In this document: positions 56,652-64,000 of the stretch, one piece after another
How positions within the stretch are numbered: position 1 is the first letter of the stretch
How the letters are laid out: every line of letters begins with the position of its first letter
Source of the DNA: Alkalihalobacillus sp. TS-13
Lineage (GTDB): Bacteria; Bacillota; Bacilli; Bacillales; Fictibacillaceae
Direction of reading: 5' to 3'
Length of the DNA: 64,000 bases
NCBI RefSeq assembly: GCF_019720915.1
Contig: NZ_JAHKSI010000001.1
Location: 2,170,001 to 2,234,000, forward strand
The notes under the pieces: model-generated
Told to the model about the DNA's origin: nothing
Databases searched by the model: none
Seen by the model: the letters and a program-made list of their open reading frames with translations, nothing else
Position numbers and translations under genes: made by a program

Positions 56652-57214
56652 CCTTCTAGCGACTCTCCGATTTGAAAACGATGGTATGGAACGTACATCG
56701 GCTCTTTACCTGGATGAATCTCATATAAAATGATTTCTTCAACTTCCCAGCTTCTGCTGATCAATTCCTTTGGTTTCGGCAGATTTTCATAGGATATTCC
56801 TTGAAAATCACCGCCCCACCTTTTTCCGATTGTAATGTGCGGTCGATAAGGTTTCGAATCGACATCGAACCCAGCGGCAAGGCAAGCCTGCTTCGTCTGC
56901 TCTTGTAACTCCACAAGCGTTTCAGACCGGTCAATACCCAGCCAGAATACACGCATTGTTTTCGGATTGCCGAAATACCCCGAGCTTTTTAGAGTTAAAG
57001 TGAAGGTTGGAGTCTGGATCTTGTTGATTTCGTGAATGAGTTGCTCAAGCTCATTATCCGGTGATGCACCTAGAAATTGCAGGGTGATGTGATAATCACC
57101 CAAGCTGGTCCATTTTTTCAGAGGGAGCAAGGGCTTAAGGTCTTGTGCATAGCTGTGAATTTCCTTTTGTATTTCATATGGTATCGGAACTGCAAGAAAA
57201 GTATGGAGTGCCAT
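56648..57214 (-). CDS. thpR: RNA 2',3'-cyclic phosphodiesterase (2H family)
   Basis: 188 aa. The two HxTx motifs are HITLQFLG and HITIGKR. Hydrolyses 2',3'-cyclic phosphates; also known as a 2'-5' RNA ligase-like enzyme. First gene of the thpR-lrgA-lrgB run; equivalent to B. subtilis ytlP. Divergent from cysK-like ytkP. Confidence 0.9.
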   Translation of the reverse strand: MALHTFLAVPIPYEIQKEIHSYAQDLKPLLPLKKWTSLGDYHITLQFLGASPDNELEQLIHEINKIQTPTFTLTLKSSGYFGNPKTMRVFWLGIDRSETLVELQEQTKQACLAAGFDVDSKPYRPHITIGKRWGGDFQGISYENLPKPKELISRSWEVEEIILYEIHPGKEPMYVPYHRFQIGESLEG

Positions 57215-57329
57215 TGTTCGAACCTCCGCAACAAAGTTATCATAAGTCTAACAAAAACAGGGCATGACTGGAATACAAATGAATGTATCATACAAAAACA
57301 TTTAATTAGAGTGGTTTACTTGGATTTGT

Positions 57330-57335
57330 TATAAT
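57330..57335 (+). promoter_or_regulatory. Extended -10 of the cysteine synthase gene
   Basis: TGTTATAAT (TATAAT 57330-57335) with a poor -35. No T-box or S-box-like leader fits in the 40 bases before the start codon. Confidence 0.5.
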
Positions 57336-57372
57336 AAGCTGGAATAACAGAAGAAAAAGGACGTGTTTTTAA

Positions 57373-58311
57373 ATGCGTGTTGTAAATAGTATAGCTGATT
57401 TGATAGGAGATACACCATTCGTAAAATTAAACCGTCTGCCAGATCCGAACGGTGCAGATGTTTATGTGAAATTGGAAGCATTCAATCCAAGCGGAAGCAT
57501 TAAAGACCGAGCAGCCTATAACATGCTTACAGAAGCAGAAAAAAAGGACCTCTTGAAGCCAGGTTCCACAATCATCGAACCAACTTCCGGAAACACTGGA
57601 ATTGGCCTAGCAATGAATGCTGCGGCAAAAGGATACAAAGCAATCATTGTGATGCCTGATACGATGACCCAGGAACGCATCAATCTTTTAAAAGCCTATG
57701 GAGCAGAGGTTGTATTAACACCAGGTGATGATAAGATGCCAGGCGCAATCGATAAAGCAAAGGAATTAGCAGAAGAAATCCCGAACAGTTACATGCCGAT
57801 GCAATTTGAAAACCCTGCAAATCCAGATGCACACCGTACGACGACAGCAATCGAAATCCTGGATGCAGCTAAGCACATTGGAAAAAAATTCTCTACATTC
57901 GTGGCACCTGCAGGTACGGGTGGAACGATCACAGGTACTGGAGAAACTTTGAAAAAACACCTGCCGGATATTGAGATTAAAGTCGTCGAACCAGAAGGCT
58001 CACCTGTCCTCTCAGGCGGAAAACCAGGGAAACACAAATTGGTAGGAACAAGTCCAGGGTTCATTCCAGAAATACTGAACCAAGAGGTGTATGACGAAAT
58101 TGTCCGGATCAAGGATGAAGAAGCGATCGAGACGACCCGTCAACTTGCAAGTGAAGAAGGAATTCTAGTCGGACCCTCCTCAGGTGCTTCTGTATATGCC
58201 GCTCTTCAGGCTGCTAAGAAGCTTAGCCCAGACGAAGTCGTCATCGCCATTACCTGTGATTCAGGTGAACGATACCTTTCAAGCGACCTGTTTGATTTCG
58301 GAAAAGAGTAA
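57373..58311 (+). CDS. ytkP: Cysteine synthase family protein (YtkP)
   Basis: 312 aa PLP enzyme. PLP Lys44 is in NPSGSIKDRAA; the phosphate loop is PAGTGGTITGTG and the substrate loop EPTSGNTGIG. It joins O-acetylserine and sulfide to give cysteine. Bacillus has a separate main CysK; this paralogue lies beside thpR as in B. subtilis. AAAGGACGTG precedes the ATG. Confidence 0.92.
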   Translation: MRVVNSIADLIGDTPFVKLNRLPDPNGADVYVKLEAFNPSGSIKDRAAYNMLTEAEKKDLLKPGSTIIEPTSGNTGIGLAMNAAAKGYKAIIVMPDTMTQERINLLKAYGAEVVLTPGDDKMPGAIDKAKELAEEIPNSYMPMQFENPANPDAHRTTTAIEILDAAKHIGKKFSTFVAPAGTGGTITGTGETLKKHLPDIEIKVVEPEGSPVLSGGKPGKHKLVGTSPGFIPEILNQEVYDEIVRIKDEEAIETTRQLASEEGILVGPSSGASVYAALQAAKKLSPDEVVIAITCDSGERYLSSDLFDFGKE

Positions 58312-58326
58312 AAATAGAGGGAAAAG

Positions 58327-58360
58327 AAGGATCGTTTCTTTGGGGGAACGATCCTTTTTT
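58327..58360 (+). terminator. ytkP terminator
   Basis: AAGGATCGTT / AACGATCCTT stem and T run. Confidence 0.92.
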
Positions 58361-58395
58361 ATTCGTTTTGGGGGATCGTGACGAATCTTTTTAGG

Positions 58396-58480
58396 GAGTT
58401 GAGTAAATTCTCAAGGCAGCTTGAGCAATTTTTGATGTAACTTGAGCAATTTTTGCCAGAACTTGGGCAATTCAATAAAA
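58396..58480. repeat. Degenerate tandem array, CTTGAGCAATTTTTG units
   Basis: Four units of about 21 bases: GTTGAGTAAATTCTCAAGG, CTTGAGCAATTTTTGATG, CTTGAGCAATTTTTGCCAG, CTTGGGCAATTCAAT. Between ytkP and the MFS gene. Confidence 0.7.
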
Positions 58481-58509
58481 TATACCTGCACACTCGCCTG
58501 GACAAATCA

Positions 58510-58555
58510 CAAAAAGACTGCGCAACCACAACTTCCGGTTAAGCAGCAGTCTTTG
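58510..58555 (-). terminator. MFS gene terminator
   Basis: AAAGACTGC / GCAGTCTTT stem around an inner AACC...GGTT hairpin, then TTTTT on the minus strand. Confidence 0.75.
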
Positions 58556-58576
58556 ACGACAAAACTTAATTTTTCC

Positions 58577-59737
58577 TCAGGCAGCTTTATGAGGCAGCAC
58601 CTTCAAATTTACGAAGAGCAGCAGTAATCCGATCGTCGTCAGAATTCCAAAGAAAAGATACATCGCGAATAGCGAAAATGCATCATAGATGATTCCACCC
58701 ACGAATGTACTGAACCAGCTTCCAAGTCCATTTCCCATTGAGCTGTATAAAGCTACTGCGGTCGCTTTCACGTCATTAGGAGCGATTTCACGGACATATT
58801 GAAGGGCAGCGGGTATAAATAAGCCGATTGAAAACCCTTGTGCGATCGTTGTCGCATAAACAGCGAGGAGACTCGGTTCTGTGAAATAGAAGAGCCATCT
58901 TAGCGCCGATATGAGAGCTGCAGCAATCAGAATCTGCTCGATTCCAAGCTTGCGGATCCAACTTCCCGAAAACTTCATGAAAGGAGCTTCACTTCCTGCA
59001 GCAAGTAAAAAGGCGATACCGACACCCGCCAATGTCCCGCCGATTTCCTGAATATAGAGGCCGAAATAAAAGTTATTCGATTGGATGGGACCGAATACGC
59101 AAAATGTCGTCAATAAAAATAAGACGAACTTTGGCAATTTGAAAAGCTTTGCGACGCCCGTTCGCAGATCCACTTTTAACGAGTTGCTTTCCTTCGGCAT
59201 CGATAGAACAAAGATCGTACAAATGAATAAAGCTCCTGCAAAACAGTAGAATATAAGGCTTAAACCTAACGTCTCGGCAAGATTACCCATAACATAGACC
59301 GCAATGGCAAAGCCTAAGGCTCCCCATAATCGCAGATTCCCATAATCTCTGTTTTTCGCCATCACATAGTTCAAGGTGATGCTGTCAGACACGGGTACGA
59401 TTGCGCTTTGGAAGATTGCAAGCGTTATAGAAATCGCAATAAGTGCGAGGTAACTTTCCATCAAGACAAAAGGGAGAGCGACCAATCCGCTCATCACCAA
59501 TGTGAAGATCAATACAGCTCTTGGTTTTCTCGTATAATCACAAATGACTCCCCAGATCGGCTGCGCTATAATCATGACAACTGGACTGACCGACATGATC
59601 GCCCCAATTTGGGTTCCCGTCAATTGAACTTCCTGTTTCAAGTACACACTTAACAGGGGAAAAAGCGTTCCATATCCAAAAAACATGAAAAAATAAAACA
59701 AGCTGAAATTCACGGATGTCTTTTCAATTCGCTGCAT
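58577..59737 (-). CDS. MFS transporter (MFS_1-like, YwbF-type)
   Basis: 386 aa with 12 membrane helices. NFSLFYFFMFFGYGTLFPLLSVYL at the start and PIWGVICDYTRKPR after helix 2 resemble nucleoside/oligosaccharide:H+ symporters of the LacY-like class. Substrate unknown. Single gene with its own terminator. Confidence 0.85.
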   Translation of the reverse strand: MQRIEKTSVNFSLFYFFMFFGYGTLFPLLSVYLKQEVQLTGTQIGAIMSVSPVVMIIAQPIWGVICDYTRKPRAVLIFTLVMSGLVALPFVLMESYLALIAISITLAIFQSAIVPVSDSITLNYVMAKNRDYGNLRLWGALGFAIAVYVMGNLAETLGLSLIFYCFAGALFICTIFVLSMPKESNSLKVDLRTGVAKLFKLPKFVLFLLTTFCVFGPIQSNNFYFGLYIQEIGGTLAGVGIAFLLAAGSEAPFMKFSGSWIRKLGIEQILIAAALISALRWLFYFTEPSLLAVYATTIAQGFSIGLFIPAALQYVREIAPNDVKATAVALYSSMGNGLGSWFSTFVGGIIYDAFSLFAMYLFFGILTTIGLLLLFVNLKVLPHKAA

Positions 59738-59806
59738 AATAGATCTCCTGCCTAATCAAACATTATGTATCAATCTCTGTTGATTGTATCGCAACTCCTC
59801 AAAAAT

Positions 59807-60433
59807 TCAATCAGAAATGCTCGGAGACTTTCTATGAGAGAGGTCACCTTCGAGAAGAAATTCATAGCCGTTATCCATAACATAAACGATCGTAAGGCTG
59901 GTATCATGAATATAAGGAGGATCCCATAGTCTTTCCATAGATCGATTTTTAAAGTAAGCAAACAAACATTTGATGATGACTGAGTGAGTCACCATCAGGA
60001 CCCTTCCTGAAGTGTTTTCTGTAATAATTCGATTTACTGCTTCAGCAGCCCGGTTGAACAAATCCGTAAAATTTTCACCACTTTTTGATTCATAAAGATG
60101 CGGTGTCTCCCAAAAAGACGTGTAGGCTGCAGGGTATTTTTCACTTAGTGTCTGATGGGTTTCCCCTTCCCAATCCCCCATATGTATTTCTTTCAACTTA
60201 TCTTCCAATATAATTGGCGTATTCTTGTTATTACGAATGATTTTTGCGGTATCAAGTGTTCTTTTACTTGGACTTGAATAAATAGAAGAAAAATTGATAT
60301 CAACCAATCTATTACCGAGTGCCCTTGCATTTTCTCTTCCATTTTCGGTAAGTTCAGAATCACTCCACCCCTGCATTCTTTTCTGTACATTCCATTCAGT
60401 TTCCCCGTGTCTTGTTATGTAAAGTTCTAACAT
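59807..60433 (-). CDS. Histidine phosphatase family protein
   Basis: 208 aa. YITRHGETEWN is the phosphohistidine motif and VTHSVIIK carries the second catalytic His. Same superfamily as PhoE and GpmB; substrate unassigned. ATG 60433 is preferred over 60469, which precedes a stretch unlike the family. Confidence 0.9.
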   Translation of the reverse strand: MLELYITRHGETEWNVQKRMQGWSDSELTENGRENARALGNRLVDINFSSIYSSPSKRTLDTAKIIRNNKNTPIILEDKLKEIHMGDWEGETHQTLSEKYPAAYTSFWETPHLYESKSGENFTDLFNRAAEAVNRIITENTSGRVLMVTHSVIIKCLFAYFKNRSMERLWDPPYIHDTSLTIVYVMDNGYEFLLEGDLSHRKSPSISD

Positions 60434-60606
60434 ATCTATCCACTCTTTTCTATTAGGTCTACTGATCATGTTTAACTATTTTTCTCTATCTAGACCGCCA
60501 GTCCTTCTTTTAGATATCCTGTTAGACTTCTTCTTGGCTTTACAGACTACATACCTTCATAAAAAGAACAAGCCGAACAAAAATGTCCACCTTGTCCTTC
60601 GTCCAT

Positions 60607-62010
60607 TCACTTCGCCAATTCGTAGATCGCTTGGGCATAGATTGCGGTTGCCTTCATCAGACTATCGATATCGGCGTATTCATCCTTTTGGTGGGCGATT
60701 TCCTCTGCACCAGGGAACTGTGCACCAAATGCGACACCCGCATCTAGAGAACGGGCATATGTCCCTCCACCGATGGAAATCAAATAACCATCCTCCCCTG
60801 TTTGTTGCTCGTACACATCCATCAGCTTCTTGATCAATTCATGATCTTTCGGCACATGATGAGGGGGCAAATGTTCGATTTCAATCAATTCATACCCGAA
60901 TTTTTCTCCGGCATCTCTTAATATCGCTAGTGTCTTGTTAAAAACATGGGATACAGGATAACGAAGATTCAAGCCAAAATGGCCTCCCTCTTCTGCCTTA
61001 TAGCTCATGATTCCTGTATTCATCGTCAATGGTCCTGTAATATCGTCCGAATCCTTGATACCCATTTTTGTTCCATCCGTATCATCGGTCAGATACTCAT
61101 TGGCTAACCGCATGAATTTCTCCGCTTGTCCTTCAATTGGATATCTTGATAAAAAGGATACCAAGAACAGCCCTGCATTCTTTCCTTTTTCAGGCTTACT
61201 TCCATGATAGGATACGCCTTCCATGACCATTTTGTATTGTCCATTTTTCTCTTGTATGTTGCCATTCAATTCACGATCCGAAAGGAAAGAATTGAATTCT
61301 TCCTCGAGTGACTCAAGGCCGTTTCCTTCTAAAACCGCTTCCGCATAATCCGGTACCATGTTCAACCGTCTCCCTGAATCGAAGGAAACAAGATGGACGT
61401 CACCGCATTCAGTAGCATTCACTTCTATTTGTTTCCACTCACAATCGAATAAACCTTTTTCGGCATATATGATCGGAAAGCTTGCATCTGGTGCGAAACC
61501 CATCGTCGGCATTTCCTCATGCTTGAAATAATGCTTCACACAGGTCCAGTTGCTTTCCTCATCTGTTCCAATGATCATTCTTACCCGTCTGTTCAACTCA
61601 AGACCTAAGTCTTTGATGATTTTCATCGCGTAGTATGCTGCCATTGTAGGTCCTTTATCATCGATGGCTCCTCTTGCATAAATTCGACCGTCTCTGATTT
61701 CTGCTGCAAATGGATCCGAACTCCAACCGTCCCCAGCAGGTACAACATCGATATGGCAAAGGATTCCGATTAACTCTTCCCCTTTTCCGAATTCCAAATG
61801 ACCGGCATAACCGTCAAGATTTTTACTTGAAAAACCGTCCGCTTCTCCTTTTTCCAATAGATGGACTAGCGTACGCTGAATCCCTTCTCCGAAAGGAGCA
61901 CCTTCTTTGGCAGTTTCAGGATCGAGGGTAGACTCAAACCGTAATAGATTCTGTAAATCCTTTAAGAAATCGGCTTTTCGCTTTTCTACTTCATTTTTCC
62001 AATCAATCAT
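60607..62010 (-). CDS. pepV: Dipeptidase PepV
   Basis: 467 aa M20 dipeptidase (B. subtilis YtjP). CHIDVVPAGDGW, GAIDDKGPT and GTDEESNW hold metal ligands; ISIGGGTYARSL near the end completes the site. Cleaves broad-range dipeptides in the cytoplasm. Same strand as the K+ channel gene upstream. Confidence 0.92.
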   Translation of the reverse strand: MIDWKNEVEKRKADFLKDLQNLLRFESTLDPETAKEGAPFGEGIQRTLVHLLEKGEADGFSSKNLDGYAGHLEFGKGEELIGILCHIDVVPAGDGWSSDPFAAEIRDGRIYARGAIDDKGPTMAAYYAMKIIKDLGLELNRRVRMIIGTDEESNWTCVKHYFKHEEMPTMGFAPDASFPIIYAEKGLFDCEWKQIEVNATECGDVHLVSFDSGRRLNMVPDYAEAVLEGNGLESLEEEFNSFLSDRELNGNIQEKNGQYKMVMEGVSYHGSKPEKGKNAGLFLVSFLSRYPIEGQAEKFMRLANEYLTDDTDGTKMGIKDSDDITGPLTMNTGIMSYKAEEGGHFGLNLRYPVSHVFNKTLAILRDAGEKFGYELIEIEHLPPHHVPKDHELIKKLMDVYEQQTGEDGYLISIGGGTYARSLDAGVAFGAQFPGAEEIAHQKDEYADIDSLMKATAIYAQAIYELAK

Positions 62011-62031
62011 ATAGTCACACCCCTCTGATCA

Positions 62032-63045
62032 TTAAGAAGCTTTGATTCTTTCGTACGTTTCACGATCACAGATGACGAACAACCTTGCATGTGCAGGAAT
62101 AGCTTCATGCCTCCTGCGATTGATATCCATCTTTTCCCCATCTGCGATTAAGGTTGCTCCCTCTTTGATCAATTCGTCAAAAGCATCCTGATAGATTTCC
62201 CAGTGCGGCTTTCGATTGATTTCATAAAGGTTATCCCCGATACCACGGCTCATCAGCTGGCTGTATATTTTTGAAATTCCGTTTGAAATCGCTGAACGGA
62301 CAGCCAACCGTGAAATCGTCTCGTTGGATAGGATGAACTCGTCTACTTTTACATGGCGGAAGTTTTTGATATGGCTCTCATTCAAGATTTCAACGGTGCT
62401 ATGGATATCTGGAGAAAGGCTTTCAATCGTCGTAACAATCAATAATGTCTTTCCGTCCGTAAGCAGAGGATCTTTGATTGTATCATCGGCAAAGAGCAAT
62501 ACTGACTTTGCTCCTGGTAGATTCGCCTGAAGGAGTACCTCTTCATGTGCCGCGTCCCCCTGGATGTAATGAACATTTTCATGCAGATAAGGTGACTTCG
62601 GTAATTGATCGATGATGACCACCTCATCGATTTCTTCTGATTGTAAAATTTCTTCTATCGCGAATCGCGCTTTTTGCGACCACCCAATGATGACAATATG
62701 TCCTTCGTATTTATAGTCCAACAACCCTTCCTCCTTCCTGCGCCTGATCATTCCAAAACCATCCACTACTTTTCCGATGACAACTCCAATCAACCCAATA
62801 CCGATTATGTATAAAAAAACAGCATAGATACGACCTCCGACAGAACTTGGGTAGAAATCCCCATAGCCGACAGTCGTTACTGTTGTCATTACCCACCAAA
62901 AGGCATCGAATGGGTTGGAAAATGTCTCTGGCTCGATCAAGCCCATGATCCACGTACTTCCAATAATTAATATCAGGCTTGATAAAAAAATGAAAAAAGT
63001 ATTCAATTTTATGACACTTACCCAAAAACGTTTTAATAGTAACAC
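62032..63045 (-). CDS. Two-helix potassium channel with RCK (TrkA-N) domain
   Basis: 337 aa. TM1 FFIFLSSLILIIGSTWIMG, pore TTVTTVGYGDFYP with the K+ filter TVGYGD, and TM2, then a TrkA-N domain (HIVIIGWSQKARFAIEEIL) and C-terminal domain. It resembles the YugO/MthK-type channels. GTG 63045 is six bases after AGGAGG; the frame to 63078 is an extension. It lies 21 bases before pepV. Confidence 0.88.
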   Translation of the reverse strand: MLLLKRFWVSVIKLNTFFIFLSSLILIIGSTWIMGLIEPETFSNPFDAFWWVMTTVTTVGYGDFYPSSVGGRIYAVFLYIIGIGLIGVVIGKVVDGFGMIRRRKEEGLLDYKYEGHIVIIGWSQKARFAIEEILQSEEIDEVVIIDQLPKSPYLHENVHYIQGDAAHEEVLLQANLPGAKSVLLFADDTIKDPLLTDGKTLLIVTTIESLSPDIHSTVEILNESHIKNFRHVKVDEFILSNETISRLAVRSAISNGISKIYSQLMSRGIGDNLYEINRKPHWEIYQDAFDELIKEGATLIADGEKMDINRRRHEAIPAHARLFVICDRETYERIKAS

Positions 63046-63154
63046 AGCTTTCCTCCTTCCTTTACGACAATAACACAAATTATGGATACATACTTTGAAT
63101 TATTCACAGAATTATTATACAATATTTCTAACTAGGAGGTGGGGGATCGTTATT

Positions 63155-63289
63155 ATGCGAAATCCACTTAAAAATGAGAAGTACAGTGGATTATTGCGGA
63201 AATCTGACTTGGAAGGGCAGTCAGTCACATCTCTTTTTCATCAGTTTCCTATGACAAGCGCTTTTTGGCCAGTGTATCTGCAATTATAA
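63155..63289 (+). CDS. Small hypothetical protein
   Basis: 44 aa: MRNPLKNEKYSGLLRKSDL... ending FWPVYLQL. AGGAGGTGGGGG lies 9-15 bases upstream of ATG 63155. No membrane helix. Not recognised. Confidence 0.45.
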   Translation: MRNPLKNEKYSGLLRKSDLEGQSVTSLFHQFPMTSAFWPVYLQL

Positions 63290-63388
63290 TTTTTTGAATA
63301 TTTAAACAAAACATTAATATTATATTAACACTCAGTGGGTACACTGAAGTTGTAAGGTAGCAGTGCAAAAAAGGTAAGGAGTGGTTGT

Positions 63389-63607
63389 TTGAGTCCTTCG
63401 ACTGAACGTATGTTGAACCGTGTTAAAGCGATCTATATGTTTATCAATGAAAGTGGTACGGTCACAACACAACAGCTTGTCGACGAATTCGGTACGACAC
63501 AAAGAACGATTCAGCGAGATTTAAACGTACTAACGTACAATAACTTGGTGTCAAGTCCAACAAGGGGAAAATGGCAAACAACATCTAAAAAAGTGAAATT
63601 AGCCTAA
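63389..63607 (+). CDS. ytzE: YtzE, small DeoR-type HTH protein
   Basis: 72 aa, a single winged-helix (VTTQQLVDEFGTTQRTIQRDLNVL) without an effector domain. TTG start after AAGGTAAGGAG. Matches Bacillus YtzE in length. DNA target unknown. Confidence 0.9.
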   Translation: MSPSTERMLNRVKAIYMFINESGTVTTQQLVDEFGTTQRTIQRDLNVLTYNNLVSSPTRGKWQTTSKKVKLA

Positions 63608-63642
63608 ATGAATGAATTTGGCAAAGCCATATAAGTGTAAAG

Positions 63643-63692
63643 AAACTGGCACCAACCTCGATGAACCCATTGAGATTGGAGCCAGTTTTTTT
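63643..63692 (+). terminator. ytzE terminator
   Basis: AAACTGGC / GCCAGTTT stem with inner ACCTC/GAG pairing and a T run. Confidence 0.8.
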
Positions 63693-63764
63693 GATTGGGT
63701 GTTCACTAAAAGTTTGTTGCTAATGGAATGTTGTAAAGAAAGATGCTGAAAACCTATTGGCAAC

Positions 63765-64000
63765 TGAAATATACGAGACTCCTTCGGGACCAGCAAGCCA
63801 GGCGAGACCCCGCCTTTTTAAAAAGGATCTTCGACTATAATAATGAACTTCGACTAAATACCACCACGTCCTGTGGTGAACGTCGAAGTCAGCAGAAGGA
63901 AAGCTTCTTAGAATTCTCATCGCAGACACGAAATCATTTTTGTGTTGACATCCTGCGCAAGTGAGCTGAGGAGGCTTGCGTAAGTAAGTAAATGGATCAC
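63765..64000 (+). repeat. Dispersed repeat family 1, copy 13 (type 2 left arm, cut by window end)
   Basis: Left arm TGAAATATACGAGACTCC, then GAGCCAGGCGAGACCCCGC-like core, CTTCGACTATAATAATG, the hairpin CTTCGACTAAATACCACCAC/GTGGTGAACGTCGAAG, and GAATTCTCATCGCAGACACG. The right arm lies beyond the window. No gene in 63608-64000. Confidence 0.85.

Noticed and set aside
63765-64000. CRISPR-like reading of the repeat interiors
   Set aside because: Repeated modules are not evenly spaced with unique spacers; they are hairpin blocks of the dispersed repeat.

Overview
The window is a chromosomal segment of a low-to-moderate GC, endospore-former-like Gram-positive bacterium of the Bacillaceae. The evidence is AGGAGG-type ribosome binding sites, frequent GTG and TTG starts, a tyrosyl T-box, a sigma-B-type promoter, CcpA with candidate cre sites, and a gene order that largely follows the Bacillus subtilis yt* region (hisJ, refZ, ytsP, tyrS/rpsD, acsA-acuABC, ccpA, aroA, ytxGHJ, murC, sftA, ytpPQR, ytoP/Q, ytnP, trmB, ytmP, ytlPQR, cysK-like ytkP, ytjP). 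It is not B. subtilis itself: motPS is missing between acuC and ccpA, a TyrZ-type TyrRS occupies the tyrS locus, and the intergenic spaces carry many dispersed repeats. No prophage, insertion sequence transposase, CRISPR array, tRNA or rRNA was found.

Layout. 0.1-5 kb: hisJ, refZ, an fRMsr-type GAF protein, methionine gamma-lyase and rpsD with an S4-type leader. 5-18.8 kb: a decayed NERD gene, tyrS with T-box, a class A PBP, a 1,036-residue GNAT fusion protein, acsA, and the divergent acuABC operon. 19-25.9 kb: a sodium:solute symporter with a tiny partner ORF, an RNase H-like protein, a CHRD protein, ccpA and aroA. 26-34.7 kb: ytxG-ytxH-ytxJ, an M29 aminopeptidase, murC, nicotinate phosphoribosyltransferase and sftA. 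34.8-47.3 kb: ytpR, ytpQ, queF, a thioredoxin-like protein, a PTS IIC-like permease, a chemoreceptor, an MltG-like lytic transglycosylase, ytoQ, a YjjX-like NTPase, an M42 aminopeptidase and queDEC. 48-64 kb: small membrane proteins, ytnP, trmB, ytzH, ytmP, a lipid kinase, a NERD-like protein, lrgAB, thpR, cysteine synthase, an MFS transporter, a histidine phosphatase, a PepV-type dipeptidase, a K+ channel and a small HTH protein.

Functional links. Acetate metabolism is concentrated here: AcsA activates acetate, AcuA/AcuC acetylate and deacetylate it, and AcuB is in the same operon. CcpA is encoded a few kilobases away, and candidate cre sites lie between acsA and acuA, upstream of the symporter and upstream of megL. 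Queuosine precursor synthesis is split between queDEC and a separate queF. Cell-wall functions (PBP, MurC, MltG, LrgAB) are scattered through the window.

The most unusual feature is a family of at least 13 intergenic repeats (about 70-500 bp) with imperfect terminal inverted repeats, modular interiors and two arm types whose paired ends change together. Several copies lie inside apparent transcription units: between the T-box terminator and tyrS, between the acsA promoter and its start codon, and between ytsP or ytoQ and their downstream terminators. A second smaller repeat family, several degenerate short-period tandem arrays and a set of GTGCC/GGCAC palindromes add to the intergenic structure.
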